From assembly GCA_024331125.1 (NCBI GenBank), contig JANDJI010000001.1, forward strand, positions 466,001-530,000: DNA of 64,000 nt. The letters run 5' to 3'. Origin of the DNA: Nitrospira sp. Its GTDB lineage: Bacteria > Nitrospirota > Nitrospiria > Nitrospirales > Nitrospiraceae. The first letter of the stretch is position 1. Each line of letters begins with the position of its first letter. Made by a program: the position numbers and the translations under genes. This document shows, piece after piece, positions 8,271-18,089 of this stretch. Below the pieces are notes generated by a model that was given only the letters and a program-made list of their open reading frames with translations, was not told the origin of the DNA and did not search any database.

Positions 8271-11064
8271 ATCGCTCCACGATGATATCCATCGCCTCCC
8301 GGTCGAGGAAGTGCTGACCCGCTTGCACACGACCGACGCCGGTCTTTCGCCGGAAGAGGCGGGCAGGCGACTGAGAGAACACGGGCCGAACATCCTGCTT
8401 GAACCGGGCCGAAGCTCCCCGCTTCGGAACCTGAGCCGCCATTTCACCCACTTTCTGGCGTTGCTTTTATGGATTGCGGCCGGATTGTCGTTCGCGGCGG
8501 ACCTGATGAACCCCGGCGAAGGCATGGCCACGATAGGCTGGGCCATCGTCGCCGTCATCGTGATCAACGCCGCTTTCGCGTTTGCTCAAGAGTACAAGGC
8601 GGAACGGGCCTTCGCGGCGCTCCGCCGCCTGTTGCCGGACAAGGCATGGGTCATCCGAGGCGGACAACCGGTCGAAATCGAGCGTCGCGACATCGTCCCC
8701 GGCGACGTACTGATCCTGGAAGAAGGCGAACGGGTACCTGCGGACGCGCGCCTGATCGAAGCGGTGGGGATGCGAGTGGACAATGCCGCCCTGACGGGCG
8801 AGGCTCGGCCGAAACGACGGACGGCCGATCCCGTCACGGGAGGCCACCGGCTCGATCTCCCCAATCTCGTGTTCGCGGGCACGACGATTCTCTCCGGCCA
8901 TGGACGAGCCGTCGTGTTCGCCGTCGGCATGCGCTCGGAATTCGGCAAGGTCGCCGCCCTCGCCACCACGACGGAATCCGGTGCCAGTCCGCTTCAACTG
9001 GAGATCGCCAAGGTGACGCGGATCATCGCCGCTCTCTCCGTGACCATGGGCGTCCTCTTCTTCTCGATCGGCCTCTGGGCCGGCTTGAGCATCTGGACCA
9101 GTTTCGTCTTCGGCATCGGCATCATCGTGGCCAACGTGCCGGAGGGATTGTTGCCGACCGTCACCCTCGCCCTCGCCATGAGCAGCCAACGCATGGCGAA
9201 GCGCAACGTGTTGATCAAACATTTGCCCGCCGTTGAAACGCTCGGCTGCACGACCGTCGTCTGTACCGACAAGACCGGCACCCTGACCGAAAATCGCATG
9301 AAGGTCGATCGTTTCTACGTGGATGGACGGGTGATCGAGTCAAAGGACGGCCGCTTCGTCGCCGAAGGGCGGCCGATCAGTTCGACTGAAGCCGCACGTT
9401 GGCGCCGGTTCTTTGACGCGCTCCTTCACTGCCAGAACGCGAAACAGACCCGGCGATCCGACGGACGATGGACGGCCACCGGCGATCCGACAGAAGTAGC
9501 GCTGCTGGAATTCGTCATCGACCATGGCCTGGCCCACCGCCCGTCTTTGCGCCGCATGGGAGAGCTTCCTTTCGACGCCGACCGCAAACGAATGAGCACG
9601 CTTCATTGGTCCGAAGGACGGCTGCTGGCCTTCACCAAGGGCGCTCCGGAATCGGTGCTGCCCCTCTGCACCACGATCCTCCTTGACGGAACATCCCGCC
9701 TCATGACGGAGAATGAACGGACGACCATCTTGAATCAAAGCCGAACCTTTGCGGAGCAAGCCCATCGGGTGCTGGCGGTCGCCATGCGCGAGGTGGCTCA
9801 CCGGCCAGAACGAATCGAAGTGGAGACCATCGAGGAGGACCTGACGTTCCTGGGCCTGGTCGCCATGGTGGACCCGCCCAGACGAGAAGTGCCGGAAGCC
9901 GTGGCCACCTGCCGTCGGGCCGGCGTCCGCGTCGTGATGGTCACCGGAGACCATCCGCTGACCGCGCTGGCCGTGGGCAGGGAAATCGGCTTGGTGGCGA
10001 GCCAGGCCGATGGCGAGGCGGACAGCTCCCCGACCGTCATCGAGGGCACTCGGCTCGATCATATGAGCGACGAGCAGTTACATGAGATTCTGAGACCATC
10101 GCGGACCGGCTCTCCTCCCCTGTTCGCGCGCATGGCGCCGCGCCACAAGCTGCGCGTCGTGTCCGCGCTCAAAGACATGGGGGAGGTCGTGGCCGTCACC
10201 GGCGATGGCGTCAATGACGCGCCGGCGCTCAAACGAGCGGACATCGGCGTGGCGATGGGCCTTACCGGGGCCGACGTCGCCAAGGAAACAGCCGACATGA
10301 TTTTACTCGACGACAATTTCGCGACGATCGTGTATGCGATCGAAGAAGGACGGACGGTGTACGACAACATCCGCAAGTTCTCCACCTATATCTTGGCGAG
10401 CAACGTCCCCGAAATCGTCCCGTTTTTGGGATACGGCCTCGCCGGATGGCCGTTGGCGCTCACGATTCCCCAAGTCTTGGCGGTCGATCTCGGAACCGAT
10501 ATGATTCCGGCACTCGGCCTCGGCGCGGAGCGGCCCCAAGCCGACGTCATGGATCGCCCGCCGCGCAACCGGCGCGAACGGATGCTGAACCTTCCCCTGC
10601 TTCTAAGGGCGTACCTCTTTTTGGGTGCGATCGAAGCGGCCACGGCGATGACGGCGTTTTTTCTGTATCTGACCAGCCAAGGATGGACATGGGGCACACC
10701 GCTCGATTGGTCCTCTTCCCTCTACCGAGAAGCCACGACGGTCACCCTGGCGACCATCGTCCTGGCACAGGTCGCCAACGTGTTCGCCTGCCGATCCGAC
10801 CATCTCTCCGCGGCCGGGCTGGGATGGTTCTCCAATTCACTCATCCTATGGGGGATCCTCGCGGAGCTGGCTATCTTTGTGCTCGTGGCTTACACGCCGG
10901 TCGGCAATCGCCTGTTCGGCACCAGCCCCCTTCCACTGTGGATCTTCATCCCGTTGGCCCTGGGCGGAATGGGATTGCTTCTGGCCGAAGAAGGACGCAA
11001 GCTGTTCGTCAATCGGTTGATGCGGCGACCGTCGCCGTTGGCGCAAAGGGAACTGCCCGCATGA
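8263..11064 (+). CDS. Type II P-type cation-transporting ATPase
   Basis: A 933-residue pump. In order it has the N-terminal cation-ATPase region, actuator domain (LTGEARPKR), the PEGLLPTVTLALA helix, phosphorylation site D336-KTGT, nucleotide-binding domain, the GDGVNDAPALKRADIGVAMG hinge, and C-terminal membrane helices. PEGLLPTVT is closest in style to type II pumps of the Ca2+ and Na+/K+ classes rather than heavy-metal pumps, and no metal-binding CxxC domain is present. It would export or exchange a cation at the inner membrane. The start is GTG at 8263, inside the end of the UspA gene. Its stop overlaps the next ATG (ATGA). The transported ion is not resolved. Confidence 0.88.
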   Translation: MPESLHDDIHRLPVEEVLTRLHTTDAGLSPEEAGRRLREHGPNILLEPGRSSPLRNLSRHFTHFLALLLWIAAGLSFAADLMNPGEGMATIGWAIVAVIVINAAFAFAQEYKAERAFAALRRLLPDKAWVIRGGQPVEIERRDIVPGDVLILEEGERVPADARLIEAVGMRVDNAALTGEARPKRRTADPVTGGHRLDLPNLVFAGTTILSGHGRAVVFAVGMRSEFGKVAALATTTESGASPLQLEIAKVTRIIAALSVTMGVLFFSIGLWAGLSIWTSFVFGIGIIVANVPEGLLPTVTLALAMSSQRMAKRNVLIKHLPAVETLGCTTVVCTDKTGTLTENRMKVDRFYVDGRVIESKDGRFVAEGRPISSTEAARWRRFFDALLHCQNAKQTRRSDGRWTATGDPTEVALLEFVIDHGLAHRPSLRRMGELPFDADRKRMSTLHWSEGRLLAFTKGAPESVLPLCTTILLDGTSRLMTENERTTILNQSRTFAEQAHRVLAVAMREVAHRPERIEVETIEEDLTFLGLVAMVDPPRREVPEAVATCRRAGVRVVMVTGDHPLTALAVGREIGLVASQADGEADSSPTVIEGTRLDHMSDEQLHEILRPSRTGSPPLFARMAPRHKLRVVSALKDMGEVVAVTGDGVNDAPALKRADIGVAMGLTGADVAKETADMILLDDNFATIVYAIEEGRTVYDNIRKFSTYILASNVPEIVPFLGYGLAGWPLALTIPQVLAVDLGTDMIPALGLGAERPQADVMDRPPRNRRERMLNLPLLLRAYLFLGAIEAATAMTAFFLYLTSQGWTWGTPLDWSSSLYREATTVTLATIVLAQVANVFACRSDHLSAAGLGWFSNSLILWGILAELAIFVLVAYTPVGNRLFGTSPLPLWIFIPLALGGMGLLLAEEGRKLFVNRLMRRPSPLAQRELPA

Positions 11065-12395
11065 TCAGCGAGCCGAGCGAATCACCCCCCGATGACCGGA
11101 CAACCCAATCGGTCACACGCGAACGGCATCCGTCCGCCCTTCCCTCCCCCCTTCCACCGGCTGAACGAGGGCTGGTCCCTCACGATTCCAGAATCGAGAT
11201 TCCCCTCACACGGCCGACGTCCCGCCTTCCTTGGATCATCGGGATTGGGACGGCTCTGCTCGTACTGGGCGCGGGAGCTTGGTACTGGTGGGTGTCCTCC
11301 ACGCCGCCGGTCACATACAAGACCCTCCCTGTCGATCGGGGTCCCATCACCTCTCTGGTGACCGCGACCGGCACGGTCAATCCCGTCATGTCCGTCCAAG
11401 TCGGCAGTCAAGTTTCGGGAAAAATCGCCGCACTGTTCGTGGACTTTAATTCCGAGGTCACAAAAGGACAGGTGCTGGCCCGGATCGACCGGCAACCGTT
11501 CCAGGCCCGTGTCGCCCAAGCCCGCGCTTCGGTCAAAAGCGCATCGGCCGGTTTGGCCAAGGCGAAGAACCTCGCCGCGCAGAAGAAGCGGGATCGCGAT
11601 CGCATGGCGGCCTTGCGAGAACACGAGTTCATCTCACAGGCCGAACTCGACCTTGCCGAGACCACCTATCAAGACGCTCTCGCCCAGGTGGAGGCCGCCC
11701 AAGCGCAGCTCGACCAGGCCCACGCGACGCTCGCGGCGGCCGAGTTGGACCTCGGTTACACCACTATCTCTTCTCCGGTGGACGGCATCGTCATCTCCCG
11801 CAACGTGGACGTCGGCCAGACCGTCGCCGCCAGTTTTCAAACGCCGACGTTGTTCGTGATCGCGCGGGACTTGACACGGATGCAGGTCAACGCCAACGTG
11901 AGCGAAGCCGACATCGGCGGCGTAGCCGAAGGCAAACCGGCCCGCTTCCGCGTGGACGCCTACCCCAGAGAATGGTTCGAAGGGACCGTCTCGCAGGTCC
12001 GCCATGCGCCGGTCGTCGTCCAAAACGTCGTGACCTACGACGTCGTCATCACGGTCGACAACCGACACCTGAAACTGAAACCCGGCATGACCGCGACGGT
12101 CACGATCGTCACGGATGAAAAAGAACAGGCGCTCAGGGTGCCGAACGGAGCCCTGCGGTTTCGGATGCCCGGCGCGCCGATCGACCGCAAGACGACGTCC
12201 GTTTGGGTGCAAGATGCCGACGGACAAGTCCGCCGCGTGCCGGTGACGACCGGCATCGCCGATTCCCTCTATACGGAAATCGTGGACGGCGCATTACGAG
12301 AAGGCGACCAGGTCGTCGTCGGCCTTGAAACGCTTGACGAAGAGCGAAACCGAACGTTGCCGCCGGGGTTCGAGCTCGGTCCCAAGGTCAGATGA
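11061..12395 (+). CDS. MacA-like periplasmic adaptor (membrane-fusion protein)
   Basis: A 444-residue protein with a Pro-rich cytoplasmic N-terminus, one membrane anchor (about residues 55-75), a biotinyl-lipoyl-like half motif, a coiled-coil hairpin (about 150-230), the second lipoyl half (SSPVDGIVISRNVDVGQTV) and beta-barrel and membrane-proximal domains. This is the RND/MacA adaptor layout. It would bridge an inner-membrane transporter and an outer-membrane channel. It overlaps the P-type ATPase stop by four bases and is followed after 102 bases by a MacB-like permease. The adaptor call is firm, the MacA sub-type somewhat less so. Confidence 0.85.
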   Translation: MISEPSESPPDDRTTQSVTRERHPSALPSPLPPAERGLVPHDSRIEIPLTRPTSRLPWIIGIGTALLVLGAGAWYWWVSSTPPVTYKTLPVDRGPITSLVTATGTVNPVMSVQVGSQVSGKIAALFVDFNSEVTKGQVLARIDRQPFQARVAQARASVKSASAGLAKAKNLAAQKKRDRDRMAALREHEFISQAELDLAETTYQDALAQVEAAQAQLDQAHATLAAAELDLGYTTISSPVDGIVISRNVDVGQTVAASFQTPTLFVIARDLTRMQVNANVSEADIGGVAEGKPARFRVDAYPREWFEGTVSQVRHAPVVVQNVVTYDVVITVDNRHLKLKPGMTATVTIVTDEKEQALRVPNGALRFRMPGAPIDRKTTSVWVQDADGQVRRVPVTTGIADSLYTEIVDGALREGDQVVVGLETLDEERNRTLPPGFELGPKVR

Positions 12396-12497
12396 TGGGA
12401 AGGGGCTACGGTTCGCCTGCGGCTCATTGCTCAGTCCGATCCATCGGGCTTATGAGAGGCGACGGCATCAACAGGAACCGGAACCGGTAACGGGACG

Positions 12498-13730
12498 ATG
12501 TCTTTTCTCTGGCTGACGATCCTCTCCGCGTTGCGTGTACTCCGGCGCAACCCCTTGCGGGCCGGGCTGACCATGCTCGGCGTCATCATCGGCATCGGCG
12601 CCGTGGTGGCCATGGTCAGCCTGGGGCAGGGCGCGACCGCCGCGATCCAGGCGGAAATCGCCAGCCTCGGCACCAACGTCCTCATCGTCATCCCCGGTGC
12701 GACGACGGTCGGGGGTATCCGCGGTGGTCTTGGAACGGCCTCCACCCTGACCGTCGACGACGCCGAGGACATCGAGAGAAAAGTGCCAGGCGTGACGGCG
12801 GTTCTATACGGCAGCCGATCCGTGCTGCAGGTCGTCCGGGAGAGCAAGAACTGGAGCACGGTCGTCTTCGGCACGACGCCCTTGTTCCCCGACATGCGCA
12901 ACTGGCCGATCATCCAAGGGTCGTTCTTTACCCAGTCGGACTTGGACTCGGCGGCCAAGGTCGCCGTGTTGGGAACGACCGTCGTGCGGAACTTGTTCGA
13001 GCCGGGAGAAGACGTCGTGGGCGCTGAGATCCGCATCCGCAACGTCCCCTTTCACGTGATCGGCGTGCTGGGCTCCAAGGGGCAATCCGTCACCGGCCAG
13101 GATCAAGATGATCTCGTCGTGCTGCCCTTTTCGACCGCCGAACGCAAGGTCTTCGGAACAAGCTTTCTGGGAACCGTAGGGATCGTTCTGGTGGAGACGG
13201 ACGCGCAAGCCGACGTTCCCGCCGTCACGGACGACATCCGGGATCTGTTGCGAACCAGACACCGGTTGCAGCCGTCCGACGAGGATGACTTTACGATCCG
13301 CACCTTGGAAGACATCGCCCAGACCATCGCCGGGGCGAGTCGGACCATGATGCTCATGCTGATGAGCATCGCCTCCATCTCGCTGGTCGTGGGCGGCATC
13401 GGCATCATGAACATCCTGCTGGTCTCGGTCACGGAACGGACGCGGGAAATCGGCCTGCGCATGGCGGTCGGCGCCACGCGGGCGCACATCCTGTTTCAGT
13501 TTCTCATCGAAGCCATGATCATGACGGCCTTGGGCGGCCTGCTTGGCGTCGCGACCGGCGTCGGCATCGCTCGGCTGCTCACAGCCATGATCGGTTGGCC
13601 GACGATCATCAATTCGCGCGCGGTGGCCGCTTCCTTCCTGTTTTCACTCGCTGTGGGGTTGTTCTTCGGCCTCTACCCGGCCAACAAGGCGTCGAAGCTG
13701 AACCCGATCGACGCCATGCGGTACGAATAA
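12498..13730 (+). CDS. MacB-like ABC permease, no ATPase domain
   Basis: A 410-residue protein with one N-terminal membrane helix, a large periplasmic MacB core domain (about 45-250) and a C-terminal FtsX domain with three helices, including the conserved VGGIGIMNILLVSVTERTRE stretch. MacB itself carries an N-terminal ATPase domain, and split systems place a separate ATPase gene beside the permease; neither is found here, the 102 bases upstream being too short. It must take an ATPase from elsewhere in the genome. With the preceding adaptor it should form a mechanotransmission-type exporter for lipoproteins, peptides or small molecules. Confidence 0.85.
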   Translation: MSFLWLTILSALRVLRRNPLRAGLTMLGVIIGIGAVVAMVSLGQGATAAIQAEIASLGTNVLIVIPGATTVGGIRGGLGTASTLTVDDAEDIERKVPGVTAVLYGSRSVLQVVRESKNWSTVVFGTTPLFPDMRNWPIIQGSFFTQSDLDSAAKVAVLGTTVVRNLFEPGEDVVGAEIRIRNVPFHVIGVLGSKGQSVTGQDQDDLVVLPFSTAERKVFGTSFLGTVGIVLVETDAQADVPAVTDDIRDLLRTRHRLQPSDEDDFTIRTLEDIAQTIAGASRTMMLMLMSIASISLVVGGIGIMNILLVSVTERTREIGLRMAVGATRAHILFQFLIEAMIMTALGGLLGVATGVGIARLLTAMIGWPTIINSRAVAASFLFSLAVGLFFGLYPANKASKLNPIDAMRYE

Positions 13731-13922
13731 AGGACATCCCGCCGCCCTTCCTCGCGATACCGCACGTGCCACCGAACACGTGGATATTGCCCGCCCCAAT
13801 CGCTATCATGTGACGCGTCTTCCACGCCGACGGCGGCGCATGTGCATTGAATCGCAGCCCGATTCTCCGCTGCGGCTCGACGATCCGAGGAGGATGGCAT
13901 CTAACCCTGCGGAAGACCTCCT

Positions 13923-15710
13923 ATGCCCATTGAGATGGCATTCGTCCTTGTCGTCACCGTCGTCGCGGTGGTCTTGCTCGTCACAGAAAAGCTGCCCGTT
14001 GATGTCGTGGCGCTCGGCATCATGACCGTGCTGCTGCTCGGCGGCATCCTGACTCCGGAGGAGGGCCTGGCCGGCTTCAGCAACCCCGCGACGGTGACGG
14101 TCGGCGCAATGCTGGTTATCAGCGCCGGCCTGTTCAAAAGCGGGGCCTTGAACGTCCTGAGCGTCTGGCTGGGTCTGCTCGGCCGATTCGGCGGCACGGT
14201 CTTGCTGATGACGATGATGATCGTCGTCGGGACCGTCTCCGCCTTTATCAACAATACCGCCGCAGTCGCGATGCTGATGCCGGTCGTGATCGGCATGGCG
14301 CCCGCGCTCGGCGTGGGCCCATCCAAGCTGCTGATGCCGCTCTCGTTTGCCTCCATGTTCGGAGGTGTCTGCACGTTGATCGGCACCTCGACCAACATCG
14401 TGGTCAGCTCCATCGCGGAGCGATACGGGCAGCCGGGATTCGCCATGTTCGAGACGACGCCGCTCGGCCTGGTGTTCTTTGCCGCGGGCACGGTGTACAT
14501 GTTGGCAGCCGGACTCCGCCTGATCCCGGACCGCCGAGCCGACGGCGACCTGACACGGCATTTCAGCATGGACGAATATCTGACGGAGATCGTCCTGCTT
14601 CCCGAGGCCAAGTCCGTCGGCACCACCGTCGGCGATTGCCCGTTGGTCAAGGAAATCGATCTCGACATTCTGGAAGTCCGGCGGGGAGCGGGCCGAGCCC
14701 TGTCCCCCGATCCCTCCATGGTGCTGCAGGCGGGGGACGTGCTGCTCGTTCGATGCAACGTGGCACAAATCAAGCGATTGCAGGAACGGGTCGGCATCGC
14801 ACTGAAACCGGAGATGAAGTGGCGTGACCGGGATCTGGAATCCGGCGACAGCCAATTGATGGAAGCCGTCGTTGCTCCCTATTCGGTGTTGGATGGCAGA
14901 TCTCTGAAAGGGATCAGATTTCGTGACAACTTTGGGGCGACCGTCCTTGCCATTCGGCACCACGGCCAGGTGGTCCATGAGAACTTGAACTCGCGAATCC
15001 TTCGCAGCGGCGACGTGCTGCTGCTCAGCGTCCGGCGGGATTCGCTCATGCGCTTGAGAGAAAGTCCCGCCTTCGTCATGATCTCCGACGTGGAGCTTCC
15101 GACGTTTCGAACTCACAAGTTGGTCACTGCGCTCGCGATCGTCGCCGGCGTGGTCGGAGCGGCTGCGCTCCACCTTGTTCCCATCGTCGTCAGCGCCGTC
15201 GCCGGCTGCGTGCTGCTCGTGCTGACCGGGTGTCTGACGATGCAGGAGGCTTACGGCGCCGTCGAGTGGAGAATCATTGTTCTGCTGGCCGGCGTGCTCG
15301 CGCTGGGAATCGCCCTGGAAAAAACCGGCGCCGCCCTCTTGTTGTCGAAGTGGTTGATCGCCACAGTCGGAATCTGGGGGCCTGTCGCGCTCGTATCGGC
15401 GCTGTACTTGGCGACTTCGTTGTTGACCGAGACCATGTCGAACAACGCCACCGCCGCGCTGCTTGCGCCCATCGCCATCGCCGCCGCTCAATCGATGAAC
15501 CTCGACCCACGCCCGTTCCTGATGGCCATTACCTTCGCCGCCTCGGCGAGTTTCATGACTCCCGTCGGCTACCAAACGAATACGCTGATCTATGGACCGG
15601 GCCGATACACGTTCGCGGATTTTGTTCGCGTCGGCACGCCGCTGAACATCCTCTTTTGGATCTTGGCCACGTTGCTGATTCCAGTCTTCTGGCCGTTTCA
15701 GCCGGCGTGA
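13923..15710 (+). CDS. SLC13/DASS-family transporter with two TrkA-C domains
   Basis: A 595-residue membrane protein. About five helices (residues 1-185) carry the family motif NNTAAVAMLMPVV, followed by two RCK C-terminal (TrkA-C) domains in a central cytoplasmic loop (about 215-300 and 310-390), then a second helix block with SNNATAALLAPIAIA. The two Asn-rich motifs are the sodium and substrate sites of the two inverted repeats. TrkA-C domains in this position suggest control by a bound ligand. Anion carriers of this design include sulfate and dicarboxylate transporters. It lies 192 bases after the MacB-like gene on the same strand. Substrate unresolved. Confidence 0.85.
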   Translation: MPIEMAFVLVVTVVAVVLLVTEKLPVDVVALGIMTVLLLGGILTPEEGLAGFSNPATVTVGAMLVISAGLFKSGALNVLSVWLGLLGRFGGTVLLMTMMIVVGTVSAFINNTAAVAMLMPVVIGMAPALGVGPSKLLMPLSFASMFGGVCTLIGTSTNIVVSSIAERYGQPGFAMFETTPLGLVFFAAGTVYMLAAGLRLIPDRRADGDLTRHFSMDEYLTEIVLLPEAKSVGTTVGDCPLVKEIDLDILEVRRGAGRALSPDPSMVLQAGDVLLVRCNVAQIKRLQERVGIALKPEMKWRDRDLESGDSQLMEAVVAPYSVLDGRSLKGIRFRDNFGATVLAIRHHGQVVHENLNSRILRSGDVLLLSVRRDSLMRLRESPAFVMISDVELPTFRTHKLVTALAIVAGVVGAAALHLVPIVVSAVAGCVLLVLTGCLTMQEAYGAVEWRIIVLLAGVLALGIALEKTGAALLLSKWLIATVGIWGPVALVSALYLATSLLTETMSNNATAALLAPIAIAAAQSMNLDPRPFLMAITFAASASFMTPVGYQTNTLIYGPGRYTFADFVRVGTPLNILFWILATLLIPVFWPFQPA

Positions 15711-15792
15711 GCGAAGCCGTCCGCATGGAAGAACATCACGGCCTCTCTGAAAATGGAGAACGCGCCGTTTTACTCAACAACGGGAGAGACAC

Positions 15793-16689
15793 ATGAATGT
15801 TTTGCAGGAACTCTGGGGCTTGATGAAAGGATGGTTCAACGCTCCGCTGTTCGAAATCGGCACGGCCCCCGTCACCCTGTGGACGATCACTTCTCTGATC
15901 GTCCTGTTCATCATGCTGCTCTGGTCGACACAGAAGCTTAAGAACTGGGTGGTGTTGACACTCCTTGCCAACAGCAAAATCGACATCGGAGTCCGGCAAG
16001 CCACCGGCTCGATCGTCCGCTACACCGTCATCGCTATCGGCTTCGCCGTGATTCTCCAGTCGGTCGGCATTGACCTCAGCACGATCACGGTGCTGGCCGG
16101 CGCATTGGGGATCGGAGTCGGCTTCGGCCTGCAAACGATCACCAACAACCTGGTCAGCGGTCTGATTCTCTTATTCGAACGCCCGATCAAGATCGGCGAT
16201 CGCATCGAGGTAGGACAGGTCACAGGAGACGTCGTGGACATCTCGGCCCGCGCCACGACGGTCATCACCAACGACAACATCGCGATCATCATTCCGAACG
16301 CCGAGTTCATCAGTTCCAAAGTGATCAATTGGAGTTATACGACGAGGGACGTGCGATTCAACTTCCCCGTGCGGGTTTCTTATCGAGAGGATCCCGAACG
16401 GATACGCCGCCTCTTACTGGAGGTGGCACACAGTCATCCCGGAGTGCTCAAAGAGAGGAAACCGGACGTGCTGTTTCAGGAGTTCGGAGAAAGTTCCCTG
16501 CAGTTCATCCTCCGCGTGTGGACACGGGACTACACCGACCGTCCGGGGGTGCTCAAAAGCGAACTATACTATGCCATCAGCAAAACATTCCGCGAGCACG
16601 GCGTCGAGATTCCTTACCCCCAGCGTGACATCCACATCAAGGACGGCAGTCTGACGGTCATGACGACCGAGCCGCCGACTTCGTCCTGA
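15793..16689 (+). CDS. Small mechanosensitive channel (MscS family)
   Basis: A 298-residue inner-membrane protein: hydrophobic helices at about 25-50 and 70-95, the pore helix with the Gly/Ala-rich pattern (AGALGIGVGFGLQTI, ~103-118), then the MscS beta domain (FERPIKIGDRIEV) and an alpha/beta C-terminal domain. It would open under membrane tension and release solutes on hypo-osmotic shock. The ATG is preceded by GGGAG. It ends the plus-strand run of pumps and carriers, consistent with an ion and osmotic stress group. Length fits the short MscS class. Confidence 0.92.
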   Translation: MNVLQELWGLMKGWFNAPLFEIGTAPVTLWTITSLIVLFIMLLWSTQKLKNWVVLTLLANSKIDIGVRQATGSIVRYTVIAIGFAVILQSVGIDLSTITVLAGALGIGVGFGLQTITNNLVSGLILLFERPIKIGDRIEVGQVTGDVVDISARATTVITNDNIAIIIPNAEFISSKVINWSYTTRDVRFNFPVRVSYREDPERIRRLLLEVAHSHPGVLKERKPDVLFQEFGESSLQFILRVWTRDYTDRPGVLKSELYYAISKTFREHGVEIPYPQRDIHIKDGSLTVMTTEPPTSS

Positions 16690-16794
16690 GGAGCCGGAGC
16701 ACGCGAGGGCTCTTCTTCTTTCAATCGCCGCGGACGATCGGTGGACAATCGATAGACGGAAAGTGCGGGGGCCCGATTCCACCAGGGGAACCGC

Positions 16795-18030
16795 TCAGCG
16801 GGCGACGCGCACGGCCCTGACGATCTTGGCGCCTTTGACCTGTTCCAAAAATCGCTCGGTCGGAACGGACAGATGCATGACCTGCACTTCCTGCCATCCT
16901 TCGTTGACCGCCCCTTTGCGTCCGTGCATCTCGTTCACCCACTGGTCAATGTGCTCTTCGGTGGTGCCTTCGTTGAAATTGACCCAGAAGAGAAACGGCT
17001 GGGACGACGCTTGCGCGTCGCTCGACGCCGATTGATCATCCGACTGCTTGGCCATCATGACGGTCTCCTGCTGCGGCACGGCGCCTTTCGAGACATCGAC
17101 CTCCGTGGCCTTCAGTCGTTTCATGAGATCCTTGTTCTGCTCGACCAATCTGGCCATTTCTTTGGACAGCCGCTCATTGGCCACGGTCAAACTGCGGATT
17201 TCGGCCTCGAGTTGCCGGTCCATTTGCGTTTGACTGATGAGCAACTCCGCCATCCGCTCGGCATCGCGCCCGCTTTTCTTTTGCCGCTGTTCGATTTCCC
17301 GCCGTACTGTCACCATGCCGGATGCGACGGTTTCCTGCGTGGACGACAATCGGGCGATCGCCGATTGCAACTCGACCATGCCTCGCTGCTGGGACTGAAT
17401 GGTGCCCACGGCTTCGGCTTGTACCCTTGCGAGAGTATCGATTTGCTGTTCGAGCTTCTCCACTTCGGGCCGCGTGACGGGCATCGAGACGCGCGCTCCG
17501 CTCATCCAGTCAGCGACTCGATCGGTCGCCAACCATAAAACGACGATGGCCAGCATGGCCTGCGTCACGACGGCGACGCGCATGCCCGAAACAGTCGCCC
17601 CCTCAAACGGACGCAGGGGCGAGGCTCCGACCATCGCTCTCACAAACCGACGCCATGGAGCAGGCGCGGGATGGTACACGGCGCTCACCGACCCGCCTCG
17701 AGCCGTGTTGTGGATAGAGAGTTCCACTGAGTCCCGCCGCAGTGGAACGCGGGCGAACCGAACTCCCTGCTCAGGCGCCGAAAGACCTCCGAGCAGGACG
17801 CCCTCCTCCGATCGGAGCCCGACATGATCCACGCGGCCTTGGCAGTGGAACCGGACGGCTGCTTCCGCCTCTTTTCCGCTCAGCCACCCGATGCGCTGGC
17901 CGTTCACAAAGACTTGAATCGGGTCGGCCGGCGTCGGATCAGACGGTCTGCCGGTTGAACGGCGAGCCCCGTCTTCCAGCCTCTTCAGCAACCTCGCCCG
18001 GTAGTCGGCGAGATCTTGATTCTGTTCCAT
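16795..18030 (-). CDS. Unrecognised membrane-anchored coiled-coil protein
   Basis: I do not recognise this 411-residue protein. Residues ~30-130 form a small, probably beta-rich cytoplasmic domain. One membrane helix follows (about 165-185, AMLAIVVLWLATDRV), then a long coiled coil (about 190-330) full of Gln, Glu, Arg and Leu, and a C-terminal globular domain (about 355-411). The topology would place the coiled coil and C-terminus in the periplasm. The ATG at 18030 is preferred because GGAGG lies five bases before it. It ends 105 bases from the convergent MscS gene. A structural or envelope-bridging role is possible, but only the layout is visible. Confidence 0.7.
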   Translation of the reverse strand: MEQNQDLADYRARLLKRLEDGARRSTGRPSDPTPADPIQVFVNGQRIGWLSGKEAEAAVRFHCQGRVDHVGLRSEEGVLLGGLSAPEQGVRFARVPLRRDSVELSIHNTARGGSVSAVYHPAPAPWRRFVRAMVGASPLRPFEGATVSGMRVAVVTQAMLAIVVLWLATDRVADWMSGARVSMPVTRPEVEKLEQQIDTLARVQAEAVGTIQSQQRGMVELQSAIARLSSTQETVASGMVTVRREIEQRQKKSGRDAERMAELLISQTQMDRQLEAEIRSLTVANERLSKEMARLVEQNKDLMKRLKATEVDVSKGAVPQQETVMMAKQSDDQSASSDAQASSQPFLFWVNFNEGTTEEHIDQWVNEMHGRKGAVNEGWQEVQVMHLSVPTERFLEQVKGAKIVRAVRVAR

Positions 18031-18089
18031 GGCATCCTCCATGGCACCCCGTTGCACGTTTCTTTCTTCCTAAGAACGAACTGCCGGGC

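Noticed and set aside
13806..15575. Long minus-strand open frame (~589 codons) opposite the SLC13-type gene
   Set aside because: Its product is rich in His, Gln, Asp and Arg without domains, as expected for the reverse of a membrane-protein gene in high-GC DNA.
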